In this document: in pieces, positions 37,995 through 46,250 of the stretch
Layout of the letters: each line of letters starts with the position of its first letter
How positions within the stretch are numbered: position 1 is the stretch's first letter
From: Methyloligella halotolerans
Lineage (GTDB): Bacteria; Pseudomonadota; Alphaproteobacteria; Rhizobiales; Methyloligellaceae
Length of the DNA: 64,000 bases
Direction: 5' to 3'
Assembly (NCBI RefSeq): GCF_001708935.1
Contig: NZ_MASI01000001.1
Coordinates: forward strand, 372,001-436,000
Made by a program: the position numbers and the translations under genes
The notes under the pieces: model-generated
Databases searched by the model: none
The model's input: the letters and a program-made list of their open reading frames with translations, nothing else
What the model was told of the DNA's origin: nothing

Positions 37995-38054
37995 TCGGCA
38001 CCGAAGACGCCGAAGCCATTCTTTCTGCTCATACGTTTTCAGAGACCTGACATT

Positions 38055-38957
38055 ATGAAAATCGGATTTATCGGACTTGGCTCCATGGGCAGCGCCATGG
38101 CGCCCCATCTTATCGCTGCCGGGAAGCCCCTGACCGTTCATAACCGCACCGAGAAAAAGGCGGAGAGCCTCATTTCCGACGGCGCGGAGTTTGCGCATAC
38201 GCCCGGCGGCGCGGCCCAGGGCGAAATCGTTATCACCATGCTCGCCGACGACGCGGCCGTGGAGGCTACGGTCTTCGGGGAGGATGGAATCCTTCAGGCC
38301 CTGCCGAAGGGCGCCACCCATATCTCCATGAGCACCATCAGCGTCGCTCTGGCCGAGCGGCTTGCGGCGGCCCATGCGGAAGCGGGCCAGGGCTTCGTCT
38401 CCGCACCGGTCTTCGGCCGGCCGGATGCTGCGGCGGCCGGCAAGCTCTTCATCGTGGCGGCGGGACCTGCAGAGGTGCTGGACACCTGCCAGCCCGTTCT
38501 CGAGATGCTGGGTCAGCGCACCTTCTTCTTCGGAGAGGAGGCGGCCAAGGCCAATCTGGTGAAGCTGTCAGGCAATTTCCTGATCGCCTCTACGATCGAA
38601 TCCCTGGCCGAAGCCTTCGCCCTCGTGGGCAAGGCCGGCATCGATCGCCATGCCTATCTGGAGCTGCTGACGGAGACGCTCTTCTCCGCGCCGATTCACA
38701 AGACCTATGGCGGGCTTATCGCCGACGAGCGCTATACGCCGCCGGGCTTCACGGCTCAGCTCGGTCATAAGGACATGGGGCTTGCGCTCGATGCGGCCGA
38801 AGAGCTTCAGGTCCCCATGGGCATGGCGTCCCTGGTCTCGGAGCGCTTCTTGACGCTGATGGCGGCCGGCGCAGGCGATCTCGACTGGTCGGCGCTGGGC
38901 AAGCTCGCCAAGCGCGATGCGGGTGATGACGATGCGCCTCTCGCCGCGAAAGGATGA
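38055..38957 (+). CDS. NAD(P)-dependent beta-hydroxyacid dehydrogenase (3-hydroxyisobutyrate dehydrogenase family)
   Basis: 300 residues. N-terminal Rossmann fold MKIGFIGLGSMGSAMAPHLI with VHNRTEKKAE after the second strand; Asn-Arg-Thr there is usual for NADP preference. The substrate motif HISMSTISVALAERLAAAH, APVFGRPDAAAAGKLFIVA and the catalytic Lys in LVKLSGNFLIAST are present. A Gly/Ala-rich helix follows. The exact substrate (3-hydroxyisobutyrate, tartronate or glyoxylate/succinic semialdehyde) is not fixed by sequence. Its end overlaps the next start by ATGA. Confidence 0.85.
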   Translation: MKIGFIGLGSMGSAMAPHLIAAGKPLTVHNRTEKKAESLISDGAEFAHTPGGAAQGEIVITMLADDAAVEATVFGEDGILQALPKGATHISMSTISVALAERLAAAHAEAGQGFVSAPVFGRPDAAAAGKLFIVAAGPAEVLDTCQPVLEMLGQRTFFFGEEAAKANLVKLSGNFLIASTIESLAEAFALVGKAGIDRHAYLELLTETLFSAPIHKTYGGLIADERYTPPGFTAQLGHKDMGLALDAAEELQVPMGMASLVSERFLTLMAAGAGDLDWSALGKLAKRDAGDDDAPLAAKG

Positions 38958-39625
38958 CATCCGCCAATCCCCGCATTGCGGAGCCCAATGCCACTCCCGA
39001 GCCGGCACCGGATTGTCCGCTCTGCCCACGGCTGGTTGAATTCCGTAGAGACAACGCCGTCAAACATCCGGATTGGTTCAACGGCGCGGTACCGTCGTTC
39101 GGCGGCGCCGATGCGCGGCTGCTGATCGTCGGGCTGGCGCCCGGTCTGCAGGGCGCGAACCGGACCGGCGTGCCCTTCATGGGCGATTTCGCCGGCGATC
39201 TCCTCTATCCGACCCTGATGAAGTTCGGTTTCGCGCGCGGGCACCATACGCCCGACGACCCGCACGCCCTGGAGCTCGTGGACTGCATGATCAGCAATTC
39301 GGTGCGCTGCGTGCCTCCGGCCAACAAGCCCACCACCGATGAGATCAAGGCCTGCCGGCAGTTTCTGACCGCCCGGATCGATACCCTGCCCCGGCTCCGC
39401 ATGATCCTGGCCCTCGGCCGGATTGCCCATGACAGCGTCGTCCGCACCCTCGGTTTGAAGCTGAAACAGGCACCGTTCGGCCATGGGGCGGTTCATGATG
39501 TCGGCGAACTGACCTTGATCGATAGCTATCACTGCTCCCGCTACAACACGAATACCGGCGTGCTCACGACGGAGATGTTCGAAGGCGTGTTCGGCGAGAT
39601 CGCGCGCCGCCTCGGGACTACCTAG
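38954..39625 (+). CDS. Uracil-DNA glycosylase, family 5 (UDGb-like)
   Basis: 223 residues. Removes uracil and deaminated bases from DNA. GLAPGLQGANRTGVPFMGD is the UDGb active-site motif (Ala instead of the catalytic Asp of other families), and SYHCSRYNTNTGVLT is the second. Four cysteines for an iron-sulfur cluster can be placed: DCPLCPRL, SVRCVPPANKP and YHCSRYN. The start ATG overlaps the stop of the dehydrogenase (ATGA), and its own stop overlaps the stop of the converging peroxiredoxin-like gene. Confidence 0.9.
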   Translation: MTSANPRIAEPNATPEPAPDCPLCPRLVEFRRDNAVKHPDWFNGAVPSFGGADARLLIVGLAPGLQGANRTGVPFMGDFAGDLLYPTLMKFGFARGHHTPDDPHALELVDCMISNSVRCVPPANKPTTDEIKACRQFLTARIDTLPRLRMILALGRIAHDSVVRTLGLKLKQAPFGHGAVHDVGELTLIDSYHCSRYNTNTGVLTTEMFEGVFGEIARRLGTT

Positions 39626-40110
39626 CCGAGGAGGCGTTGCAGCAGGTCGGTCGCATGTCCCGCGGGATCGGCGATATCCGCGAAGACGGCCGCGACCTGG
39701 CCGTTCTCCACGAGCAGCGTTGCCCGCTTCAGGTAGATTTCGCCGCCGGTCTCGAAGGTTGGCGCGCCGAGGGCGGGCCAGAGCTTATCGTCCACGTCGC
39801 TCAGGAGTGGAAACGAGAGCGAGAGGCGTTCGGCAAGTTCGCGCTGCCAGGCCGTGTCTTGGCGGCTCAGTCCGAAGATCGCGATGCCGGCATTTTCGAA
39901 ACGCTCCGCAGAATCGCGAAAGCCCTCCAGCTCCGGCGTGGAGCCGTGGGCGCCCGGTATATCGTCCCACCGCGGCGGATTCGGCGTGCCGGGGCGGCCC
40001 GTCCAGGGGTAGAGGACAAGCAGCGCCCTCTCCTCAAGGGTGCTCAGATCGATTGAGCCGCCGGTCGTCGCGGGAAGCTCAACGGAAGGCAGGCGGAGAC
40101 CTTCGCGCAT
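39622..40110 (-). CDS. Peroxiredoxin-like protein lacking all cysteines
   Basis: 162 residues with the thioredoxin-fold pattern of AhpC/TSA proteins: LRLPSVELPATTGGSIDLS, LLVLYPWTGRPGTPNPPRWD, then GIAIFGLSRQDTAWQRELAE and FPLLSDVDDKLWPALGAP. It belongs to the group with a long G-R-P-G insertion before the peroxidatic Cys. Here the active-site T-P-x-C-like position reads IPGAHGSTPELEGF, with Ser instead of Cys, and there is no Cys anywhere in the protein. Ordinary thiol peroxidase activity is therefore excluded. It converges with the UDG gene and precedes no obvious partner; smpB lies 8 bases upstream on the same strand. Confidence 0.85.
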   Translation of the reverse strand: MREGLRLPSVELPATTGGSIDLSTLEERALLVLYPWTGRPGTPNPPRWDDIPGAHGSTPELEGFRDSAERFENAGIAIFGLSRQDTAWQRELAERLSLSFPLLSDVDDKLWPALGAPTFETGGEIYLKRATLLVENGQVAAVFADIADPAGHATDLLQRLLG

Positions 40111-40118
40111 GGCGAATG

Positions 40119-40589
40119 TTACCCGCGCTCGCGCAAAATGCGGGCTTTCTGGCGATTCCAGTCCCGCTTCTTCTCGGTTTCGCGCTTGTCGTGGAGCTTC
40201 TTACCCTTGCCCACGCCGAGCTTCACCTTGGCGATGCCGCGGGAGTTGAAATAAAGCGTCAGCGGAATGACGGTGATGCCCTCGCGCTGGATGGCACCGG
40301 CGAGCTTGTCCATCTCCTTCTTGTTCAGAAGGAGCTTCCGGCGGCGGGTCGGATCGTGGTTCTCGCGGCCGGCTTGGGCGTACTCGGCGATATGGGAGTT
40401 GATCAGCCACATCTCGCCGCCTTCCGCGGAGGCATAGGACTCCGCGATGTTCGCCTTCCCGTTCCGCAGAGACTTCACCTCCGAGCCGGCCAGCGAGATC
40501 CCCGCTTCTAGGGTCTCGCCGATCTCGTAGTTGAAGCGCGCCTTGCGGTTTTCGGCGACGGTTTTGCTCGTGCCGGTCTTCTTGGCCAT
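40119..40589 (-). CDS. smpB: SsrA (tmRNA)-binding protein
   Basis: 156 residues. [40 protein letters not shown] and [20 protein letters not shown] are the SmpB blocks; the C-terminal basic tail ([20 protein letters not shown]) enters the empty A-site during trans-translation. It follows dapA by 28 bases, the usual dapA-smpB order in alphaproteobacteria. The tmRNA gene is not in the window. Confidence 0.96.
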   Translation of the reverse strand: MAKKTGTSKTVAENRKARFNYEIGETLEAGISLAGSEVKSLRNGKANIAESYASAEGGEMWLINSHIAEYAQAGRENHDPTRRRKLLLNKKEMDKLAGAIQREGITVIPLTLYFNSRGIAKVKLGVGKGKKLHDKRETEKKRDWNRQKARILRERG

Positions 40590-40617
40590 GGGATGGACCT
40601 TGATTGGCTCCCGGCGA

Positions 40618-41508
40618 TCAGCCGGAGATCAGCCCCGCCTTCACGAGAGCTTCGTCCACGCGCCGCTGGGTGGTCTCCATGATCGGCGCCAGGGGCAAAC
40701 GCGTATCGCGGCTGCACAGGCCGAGACGTTCGGCGGCGTATTTCACCGGTCCGGGATTGGATTCGATGAACAGCGCCTCGTGCAGCGGCATCAGGATATC
40801 CTGGATCTCAAGGGCGCGCTTGTAGTCGCCGCTCAGGCAGGCGCGGTGGAATTCCGAGCAGAGCTTGGGCGCCACGTTGGCGGTGACCGAGATGCAGCCG
40901 ACGCCGCCATGAGCGTTGAAGGCCAGCGCAGTGCCGTCCTCGCCGGAGAGCTGGATGAAGTCCGGCCCCATGGCCATGCGCTGCTGGCTGACGCGCTGAA
41001 GATTGGCGGTCGCGTCTTTCACGCCGATGATGTTCGGCAGCTCGAAGAGGCGCGCCATGGTCTGCACGGACATGTCCACCACGCTGCGCGGCGGGATGTT
41101 GTAGATTATAATCGGCAGATCGACGGCGTCGTTGATCGCCTTGAAGTGCAGATACAGGCCTTCCTGGGTCGGCTTGTTGTAGTATGGCGTCACGATAAGC
41201 GCCGCGTCGGCGCCCGCGTTCTTGGCGTGCAGGGTCAGCCGGATCGCTTCCTTCGTGGAGTTCGACCCCGTGCCTGCAATGACGGGCACACGCCCGGCGG
41301 CGGCCTCGATGCAAACCTCGATCACCTCGTCATGCTCGGCATGGCTAAGCGTCGGCGATTCACCTGTCGTGCCGACGGGAACCAAGCCGTTCGTGCCCTC
41401 ATTGATCTGCCACTCGATGAGTTTTCGGTAGGCATCCAGATCAAGCGCGCCATCCTTGAATGGCGTTATCAACGCCGTGAGCGAACCCTGGAAACGAGAG
41501 CGGGACAC
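40618..41508 (-). CDS. dapA: 4-hydroxy-tetrahydrodipicolinate synthase
   Basis: 296 residues from a GTG ([19 protein letters not shown]). Condenses pyruvate with aspartate semialdehyde toward lysine and diaminopimelate. The (beta/alpha)8 barrel has [46 protein letters not shown] (Tyr), [13 protein letters not shown] and the Schiff-base Lys in [11 protein letters not shown]. It is divergent from slt over 268 bases. Confidence 0.95.
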   Translation of the reverse strand: MSRSRFQGSLTALITPFKDGALDLDAYRKLIEWQINEGTNGLVPVGTTGESPTLSHAEHDEVIEVCIEAAAGRVPVIAGTGSNSTKEAIRLTLHAKNAGADAALIVTPYYNKPTQEGLYLHFKAINDAVDLPIIIYNIPPRSVVDMSVQTMARLFELPNIIGVKDATANLQRVSQQRMAMGPDFIQLSGEDGTALAFNAHGGVGCISVTANVAPKLCSEFHRACLSGDYKRALEIQDILMPLHEALFIESNPGPVKYAAERLGLCSRDTRLPLAPIMETTQRRVDEALVKAGLISG

Positions 41509-41776
41509 GAAAGCACTCCTGAGCTGATGTGAGAGATCGCCGGACCATGAACCGGTCGGATTGGAAATATGCCGGACAATAGGGATTTAGAATGAGGGCA
41601 GCAAGCATCGGTGCAAAACGCCCTCTGCTGTGCGCCATTCCATCTTTCAGACGCAATTTCGGACATTCTTGCGCACGAAACGCCGAAAATTGCTACTATC
41701 GCATGGTTAAGTCCTTGTGCCCGACTCAGGAGGCCACCCGCCGGATTCCGCGACGAAGCGGTAGAGAACCGACAGA

Positions 41777-44290
41777 ATGATACGCATCGGCGTCCCCCCG
41801 CTTGTCATCACCTTGTTCGCTTTGCTGATCGCTTCCGCGTCGGCCCATGCGGCCGAGGATGTGACTCTGCCCGAGCGCAATCCGAACCTTACCGCCGACG
41901 CCAAGTCGGAACTCAAGTCCGATGCCGCCGCCGAGGAACCATCGAAGTCCGATGATTCAAAGTCTGATGATTCGAAGACTGGCGATTCGAAGACCGGCGA
42001 GGTCAAGAGCAGCGACGCGGAGGCATCCGGCGACGCCAAGGATGCCGGGGACGCGGAGGCCACGGCCGAGGATGACTCAAAATCCGATGCGCCGGAGACC
42101 GAGAGCGCCGCGGACGATAGCGACGATGCGGATACCGAGTCGGCCGCGGGATCGCTCCCGATCCGCAATCCACGCCTGACCGAAAACTCCGAAGACGCGA
42201 AGCAGACCGAAACCGCGCCGGTTGCGGGCAGCGACAAGCCCAAGGGGAACGGCCCCGACTATGCGGCCCTGCTGGACCCGATCCTCCACTACAAGCTGAG
42301 CAGCTCGGATATCGATCATCTGAAGGATGCGATCAGTTCCGCCTATCACGACAAGGGCGACGAGGCGAAGCGGGCGATCGAACGGCTGCAGGATCCTTCG
42401 GCGAAGGAGCTCGCTCTTTGGTACGCGTATCGCAGCGACGATCCGCCGGCCGATGCGCGGACGATCGAGGCGTTCCGCGAGTCCCATCCCCATTGGCCTT
42501 CCCTGGACGATTTGCGGGCCGCGGCCGAGCGGAAGCTGTTCATGGCGGAGGCCGACGCGAACGAGGTCACCGCATTCTTCAAGGATTCGGCGCCCGAAAC
42601 TGGCGCGGGCAAGGCCGCGCTCGCCACCGCCTATACGACGGTCGGCGACAAGGAGAAGGCGAAGCTGATGGTCAGGTCCGCGTGGCGTGAGCATCCGCTG
42701 GACAAGAAGGTGGAGGAGAAAATCCTCGCCGATTTCGGCAAGCTGCTAAGTGACGAGGATCACCGGGCGCGCATCGACATGCTGATGTATCCCGACGATT
42801 CCACCCTGGTCGACGAGGCGGAGCGGGTCGCGAAGCTGCTGCCCGACAAGGATCAGAAGAAGATCGAAGCGCGGATCGCGGTTCAGAAGCGCCGCAGCAA
42901 TGCCGGCAAGCTGCTGGACGCCCTGCCCGACGATGCCGATGCCAAGGATGTCGGGCTGCTCTTCAACCGCATCCAGTATCTCCGGCGGAACGACAAGGAA
43001 GACGAGGCGCTGAAGCTGATGCTGTCGGTGCCCGACGATCCCGCCCGGCTCGGCGACCTCGATCAGTGGTGGATCGAGCGGCGGGTGAATTGCCGTATGG
43101 CGCTCCGGCTCGGCGAATACGAAGCGGCCTACAAGATCGCCTCCAATCACGGTCCCATCAAGGAGAAGGAGTATCTGGCGGAGGCGGAGTTCCTGGCCGG
43201 CTGGATCGCGCTGCGCTTTCTTGGAAAGCCCAAAGAGGCGCTTCCCCATTTCGCGCTTCTGCGCACGACAGCGGACGATTCCAAGACCCAATCCCGCGCC
43301 GAATACTGGATGGGGCGCACAGCCCAGGCCCTCGGCGACCGCCGGACGGCGATCATCCATTTCGCGGCGGCAGCCCGCTATCCGCAGCACTATTACGGCC
43401 AGCTCGGCAGACAGGCGCTCGACGCAGCACCCGCCAAGCTGGAGGTGACGCCGACACCTGTGCCGAGCAAGGCGGATGTGGATCGCTTCACGTCGCGCCA
43501 CGCGGTGCGGGCCATCGGCGTCGCCATGGCCAGCGACTACGAAGCGCTGATGCCCTATTTCTTCATCTCCCTCGCCCGCAGCCTGGAGTCGCCGGCCGAG
43601 GTGGTTCTGCTGGCCGAGCTGGCGCGGCAGAGCGGCAACCGGCAGATCAGCATCCGGCTCGCCAAGATCGCCTTCAACCGGGACATGCCGGTGGGCGAAT
43701 ATGCGCTTCCGATCGGCGTGATTCCCAATTTCGTGCGGCTCAGCGACAAGGTGGATGTCGCGCTGGTGCATGCCTTGTCGCGGCAGGAGAGCGAGTTCAA
43801 TGCCGGCGCCAAAAGTCCCGTGGGCGCCCAGGGGCTGATGCAGCTCATGCCGTCGACGGCGCGGCTGGTGGCGAAGCAGTTCAATGTGAAGTACTCCGCC
43901 GCCCGGCTGACTGAGCCTGCCTATAACGTGCAGCTCGGCGAAGCCCATCTGGGCGATCTCATCAGCAATTACGACGGCTCCTACTTCCTCGCCCTGGTCG
44001 CCTACAATGCCGGTCCCGGGCGGGTGAAGCAGTGGGTGGAGGCGTTCGGCGATCCGCGCGACCCGGATGTCGATCCCATCGACTGGGTTGAGAGCATCCC
44101 CTTCACCGAGACCCGCGAATACGTGATCAAGATCATGGAGAGCCTGCAGCTCTACCGCTCGCGCCTGCATGGCACGGAGAAGGCTCTCCAGCTCTGGCAG
44201 GATCTCAATCGCGGCCGCGCCCAGGCGGCCGCGACACCGCCGGAGCCGCCCGGTGCGGCGGAGCTTCGGCGGCAAGCCAGCTCCGAATAG
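41777..44290 (+). CDS. Soluble lytic murein transglycosylase with acidic N-terminal linker
   Basis: 837 residues. Signal peptide (LVITLFALLIASASAHA). Residues about 30-150 are a low-complexity acidic linker with DDSKSDDSKTGDSKTGE-type repeats and two L-P-x-R-N-P motifs. A helical superhelix follows, then the SLT domain (about 640-790): the catalytic Glu is in ALSRQESEFNAGAKSPVGAQ, followed by GLMQLMPSTARLV and LVAYNAGPGRVKQW. It cleaves glycan strands with 1,6-anhydro product formation in the periplasm. Divergent from dapA. The acidic linker is unusual for Slt70-type enzymes. Confidence 0.92.
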   Translation: MIRIGVPPLVITLFALLIASASAHAAEDVTLPERNPNLTADAKSELKSDAAAEEPSKSDDSKSDDSKTGDSKTGEVKSSDAEASGDAKDAGDAEATAEDDSKSDAPETESAADDSDDADTESAAGSLPIRNPRLTENSEDAKQTETAPVAGSDKPKGNGPDYAALLDPILHYKLSSSDIDHLKDAISSAYHDKGDEAKRAIERLQDPSAKELALWYAYRSDDPPADARTIEAFRESHPHWPSLDDLRAAAERKLFMAEADANEVTAFFKDSAPETGAGKAALATAYTTVGDKEKAKLMVRSAWREHPLDKKVEEKILADFGKLLSDEDHRARIDMLMYPDDSTLVDEAERVAKLLPDKDQKKIEARIAVQKRRSNAGKLLDALPDDADAKDVGLLFNRIQYLRRNDKEDEALKLMLSVPDDPARLGDLDQWWIERRVNCRMALRLGEYEAAYKIASNHGPIKEKEYLAEAEFLAGWIALRFLGKPKEALPHFALLRTTADDSKTQSRAEYWMGRTAQALGDRRTAIIHFAAAARYPQHYYGQLGRQALDAAPAKLEVTPTPVPSKADVDRFTSRHAVRAIGVAMASDYEALMPYFFISLARSLESPAEVVLLAELARQSGNRQISIRLAKIAFNRDMPVGEYALPIGVIPNFVRLSDKVDVALVHALSRQESEFNAGAKSPVGAQGLMQLMPSTARLVAKQFNVKYSAARLTEPAYNVQLGEAHLGDLISNYDGSYFLALVAYNAGPGRVKQWVEAFGDPRDPDVDPIDWVESIPFTETREYVIKIMESLQLYRSRLHGTEKALQLWQDLNRGRAQAAATPPEPPGAAELRRQASSE

Positions 44291-44448
44291 ACGCCACCGG
44301 ATAGCGCCAGGTCGCTCGCTCCGATTTTCTGATACGCATCCGCCGCGGAGGCTTGCCGCCACGCATGGTTTCGCGGAGACTGAGGGCGCGCCGGAGGCAT
44401 CTCTCCGCCGGCGTTCCGGCAACCTTCCAGCCCGATTCGAGGCCCTTC

Positions 44449-45351
44449 ATGCCCACGCCCGATGGCGAGCTGTGGCAGGATATCTTTTTCGCCGCCAGCG
44501 ACGGGCTGCGGCTCCACGCCCGACATTATCCGGCGACGGAAGCGCGTGGGCGGCCCGCCATCTGCCTGCCGGGACTGAGCCGGAACGGCCGCGATTTCCA
44601 CGACCTCGCGGTCTCGCTTTCAACGGACACCAGAGCGCCGAGGGACGTCTACGCGATCGACTATCGCGGGCGCGGGCTTTCGGCCTGGGACAAGGATTGG
44701 GAGAACTACACGCCGCTGATCGAGCTTGAGGATACGCTCGACTTCATGGCGCTGGCGGGAATCCACCAGGCAGCAATCATCGGCACGTCCCGCGGCGGGC
44801 TGATCGCCTTGGCCATGGCGGCACTGCGGCCGGGAGCGATCGGCGCGGTGATTCTCAACGATATCGGGCCGGTGATCGAGAATCGCGGCCTGGCGCGGAT
44901 CATCGGTCATCTCGGCAAGACGCCGACGCCGCGAAGCTGGAGCGATGCGACGGCGCTTGTGCGGGAGATGAACGAGCGGGATTTTCCCGCCGTCCCGAAA
45001 GAGCAATGGGAGGAGATCGCCCGAGCCCTCTTCAACGAGGAGAACGGAAAGCCGGCACCGGCCTATGATCCCAATCTTGCCAAGGCGTTCGAAGGGATCG
45101 ACCTGCGCCAGCCTGGCGCCGAGCAATGGGGCGCGTTCACCGCGCTCTACCCGTTCCCGACTCTGACGCTCCGAGGCGAGAACTCGGACATCCTCTCCGA
45201 AGACACGCTGGAGAAGATGGCCGAACTCCATCCCAACCTGGAGACCGCGACGATCGCCGGCGAAGGCCATGCGCCGATGCTGAAGGATCAGCGCACCCTC
45301 GAAACCATCTCTCAGTTCCTGGCCGCGAACGATCCGTCCCGCGGGCGATAG
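44449..45351 (+). CDS. Alpha/beta hydrolase
   Basis: About 300 residues from the ATG at 44449 (MPTPDGELWQDIFFAASDG). The open frame continues upstream to 44353 but that part is Arg-rich and unlike the family. The nucleophile elbow is IIGTSRGGLIALAM; CLPGLSRNGRDFHDLA supplies the oxyanion-hole region, ENSDILSE the acid and GEGHAPML the catalytic His. VYAIDYRGRGLSAWD is conserved. No signal peptide. Substrate unknown. Its stop nearly touches the stop of the converging Ala/Lys-rich gene (4 bases apart). Confidence 0.88.
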   Translation: MPTPDGELWQDIFFAASDGLRLHARHYPATEARGRPAICLPGLSRNGRDFHDLAVSLSTDTRAPRDVYAIDYRGRGLSAWDKDWENYTPLIELEDTLDFMALAGIHQAAIIGTSRGGLIALAMAALRPGAIGAVILNDIGPVIENRGLARIIGHLGKTPTPRSWSDATALVREMNERDFPAVPKEQWEEIARALFNEENGKPAPAYDPNLAKAFEGIDLRQPGAEQWGAFTALYPFPTLTLRGENSDILSEDTLEKMAELHPNLETATIAGEGHAPMLKDQRTLETISQFLAANDPSRGR

Positions 45352-45355
45352 GCGC

Positions 45356-46137
45356 CTAGCTTTCGTCGCTCGGCTTCGGGGTTGCCGTGCGCTGGCGGGT
45401 GGTGCGCCCCGACGATGCCCGGCGGGTGCTCCCGCTCTTGGCTTGACCACTCTTGGCCGCACTCGGTTTCGTCGAGGCGGCTTTTGTGTCAGCGGCCTTG
45501 GACGCAGGTGCCTTGGACGCAGGTGCCTTGGACGCAGGTGCCTTGGATGCAGGCGACTTGGATGCAGGCGACTTGGTCGTGGCGGACTTCTCGGAAGCAC
45601 GCCTCGTCGTCGTGGGCTTCGATGCGGTGCTCTTCGAGGTGGTGTTCTTGGATGTGGTGTTCTTGGCCGCAGCGTCTTGCTTGAAGACGCCTTGGTCGCG
45701 GATGTTTTTGCGCCGGACGGTTTGGGGTCGGAGCTCTTTGTGGCTGCCTTTTTAGCCGCAGACGATTTGGCGGCTGTACGCTTCGCGGTTGGTTTCTTAG
45801 CAGCCGTCCCGGAAGCGGTCGATTTGCTCGTCGCGCGGCGGGCGGTGCCCGACTTGGCTGTGGTGCGGCGAGTGCCCGCGCTGCTGGTCTCGGTCTTCGG
45901 CGTGTCGCTGGCAGTGGCCGCCGCAGGTTCCCTGGCAGCGGATGCGGGCGCTTCGCTTCTGGTCGCAGAAGGTGCGGCCTCCGCCATGGTCCTCGCCGAA
46001 GTCTCGGCGGTGCCCTTCGGCTTGACGTCGCCGATCGGACCGCTAGCGCGCTGCTGCCTGGTGAACACCCAGCTCACCAGGACGAGCCCCGCGGCGACGA
46101 TTACGAGAATGCCTATGGTTACGGTCAATTCGTTCAT
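45356..46137 (-). pseudogene. Membrane-anchored Ala/Lys-rich (histone H1-like) protein, frameshifted as sequenced
   Basis: From the ATG at 46137 the protein has one hydrophobic segment (NELTVTIGILVIVAAGLVLV) followed by basic TRQQRA, then a long tail of Ala, Lys, Thr and Ser. After about 154 codons the frame changes; adding one base between 45672 and 45673 (ACGCTG to ACGGCTG) continues the same composition, including five P-A-S-K-A repeats, to TAG at 45356, giving about 260 residues. By the positive-inside rule the tail is cytoplasmic. It resembles AlgP/H1-like bacterial proteins, with a membrane anchor. It lies 113 bases after the BON gene on the same strand. Function unknown. Confidence 0.75.
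45496..45570 (-). repeat. Tandem 15-bp coding repeat, five copies
   Basis: Head-to-tail units of the type CCTTGGACGCAGGTG (plus strand): three identical copies (45496-45540), then two with small changes (45541-45570). On the minus strand, in the restored frame, each unit encodes Pro-Ala-Ser-Lys-(Ala/Ser). Such repeats are prone to copy-number change. Confidence 0.93.
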
Positions 46138-46250
46138 GTGCCCCCACATATGTTTTCGCTTGGTCGACGTCCGGACTCTGCCACTTCACGTACCGGACAG
46201 ATATTCGTCCTGCATATTGCAGGATTATTGCACGTCACAAGGTCTGAAGA

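Noticed and set aside
44353-44448. N-terminal extension of the alpha/beta hydrolase from 44353
   Set aside because: The extra 32 residues are Arg-rich and unlike any hydrolase N-terminus; the ATG at 44449 fits the family.
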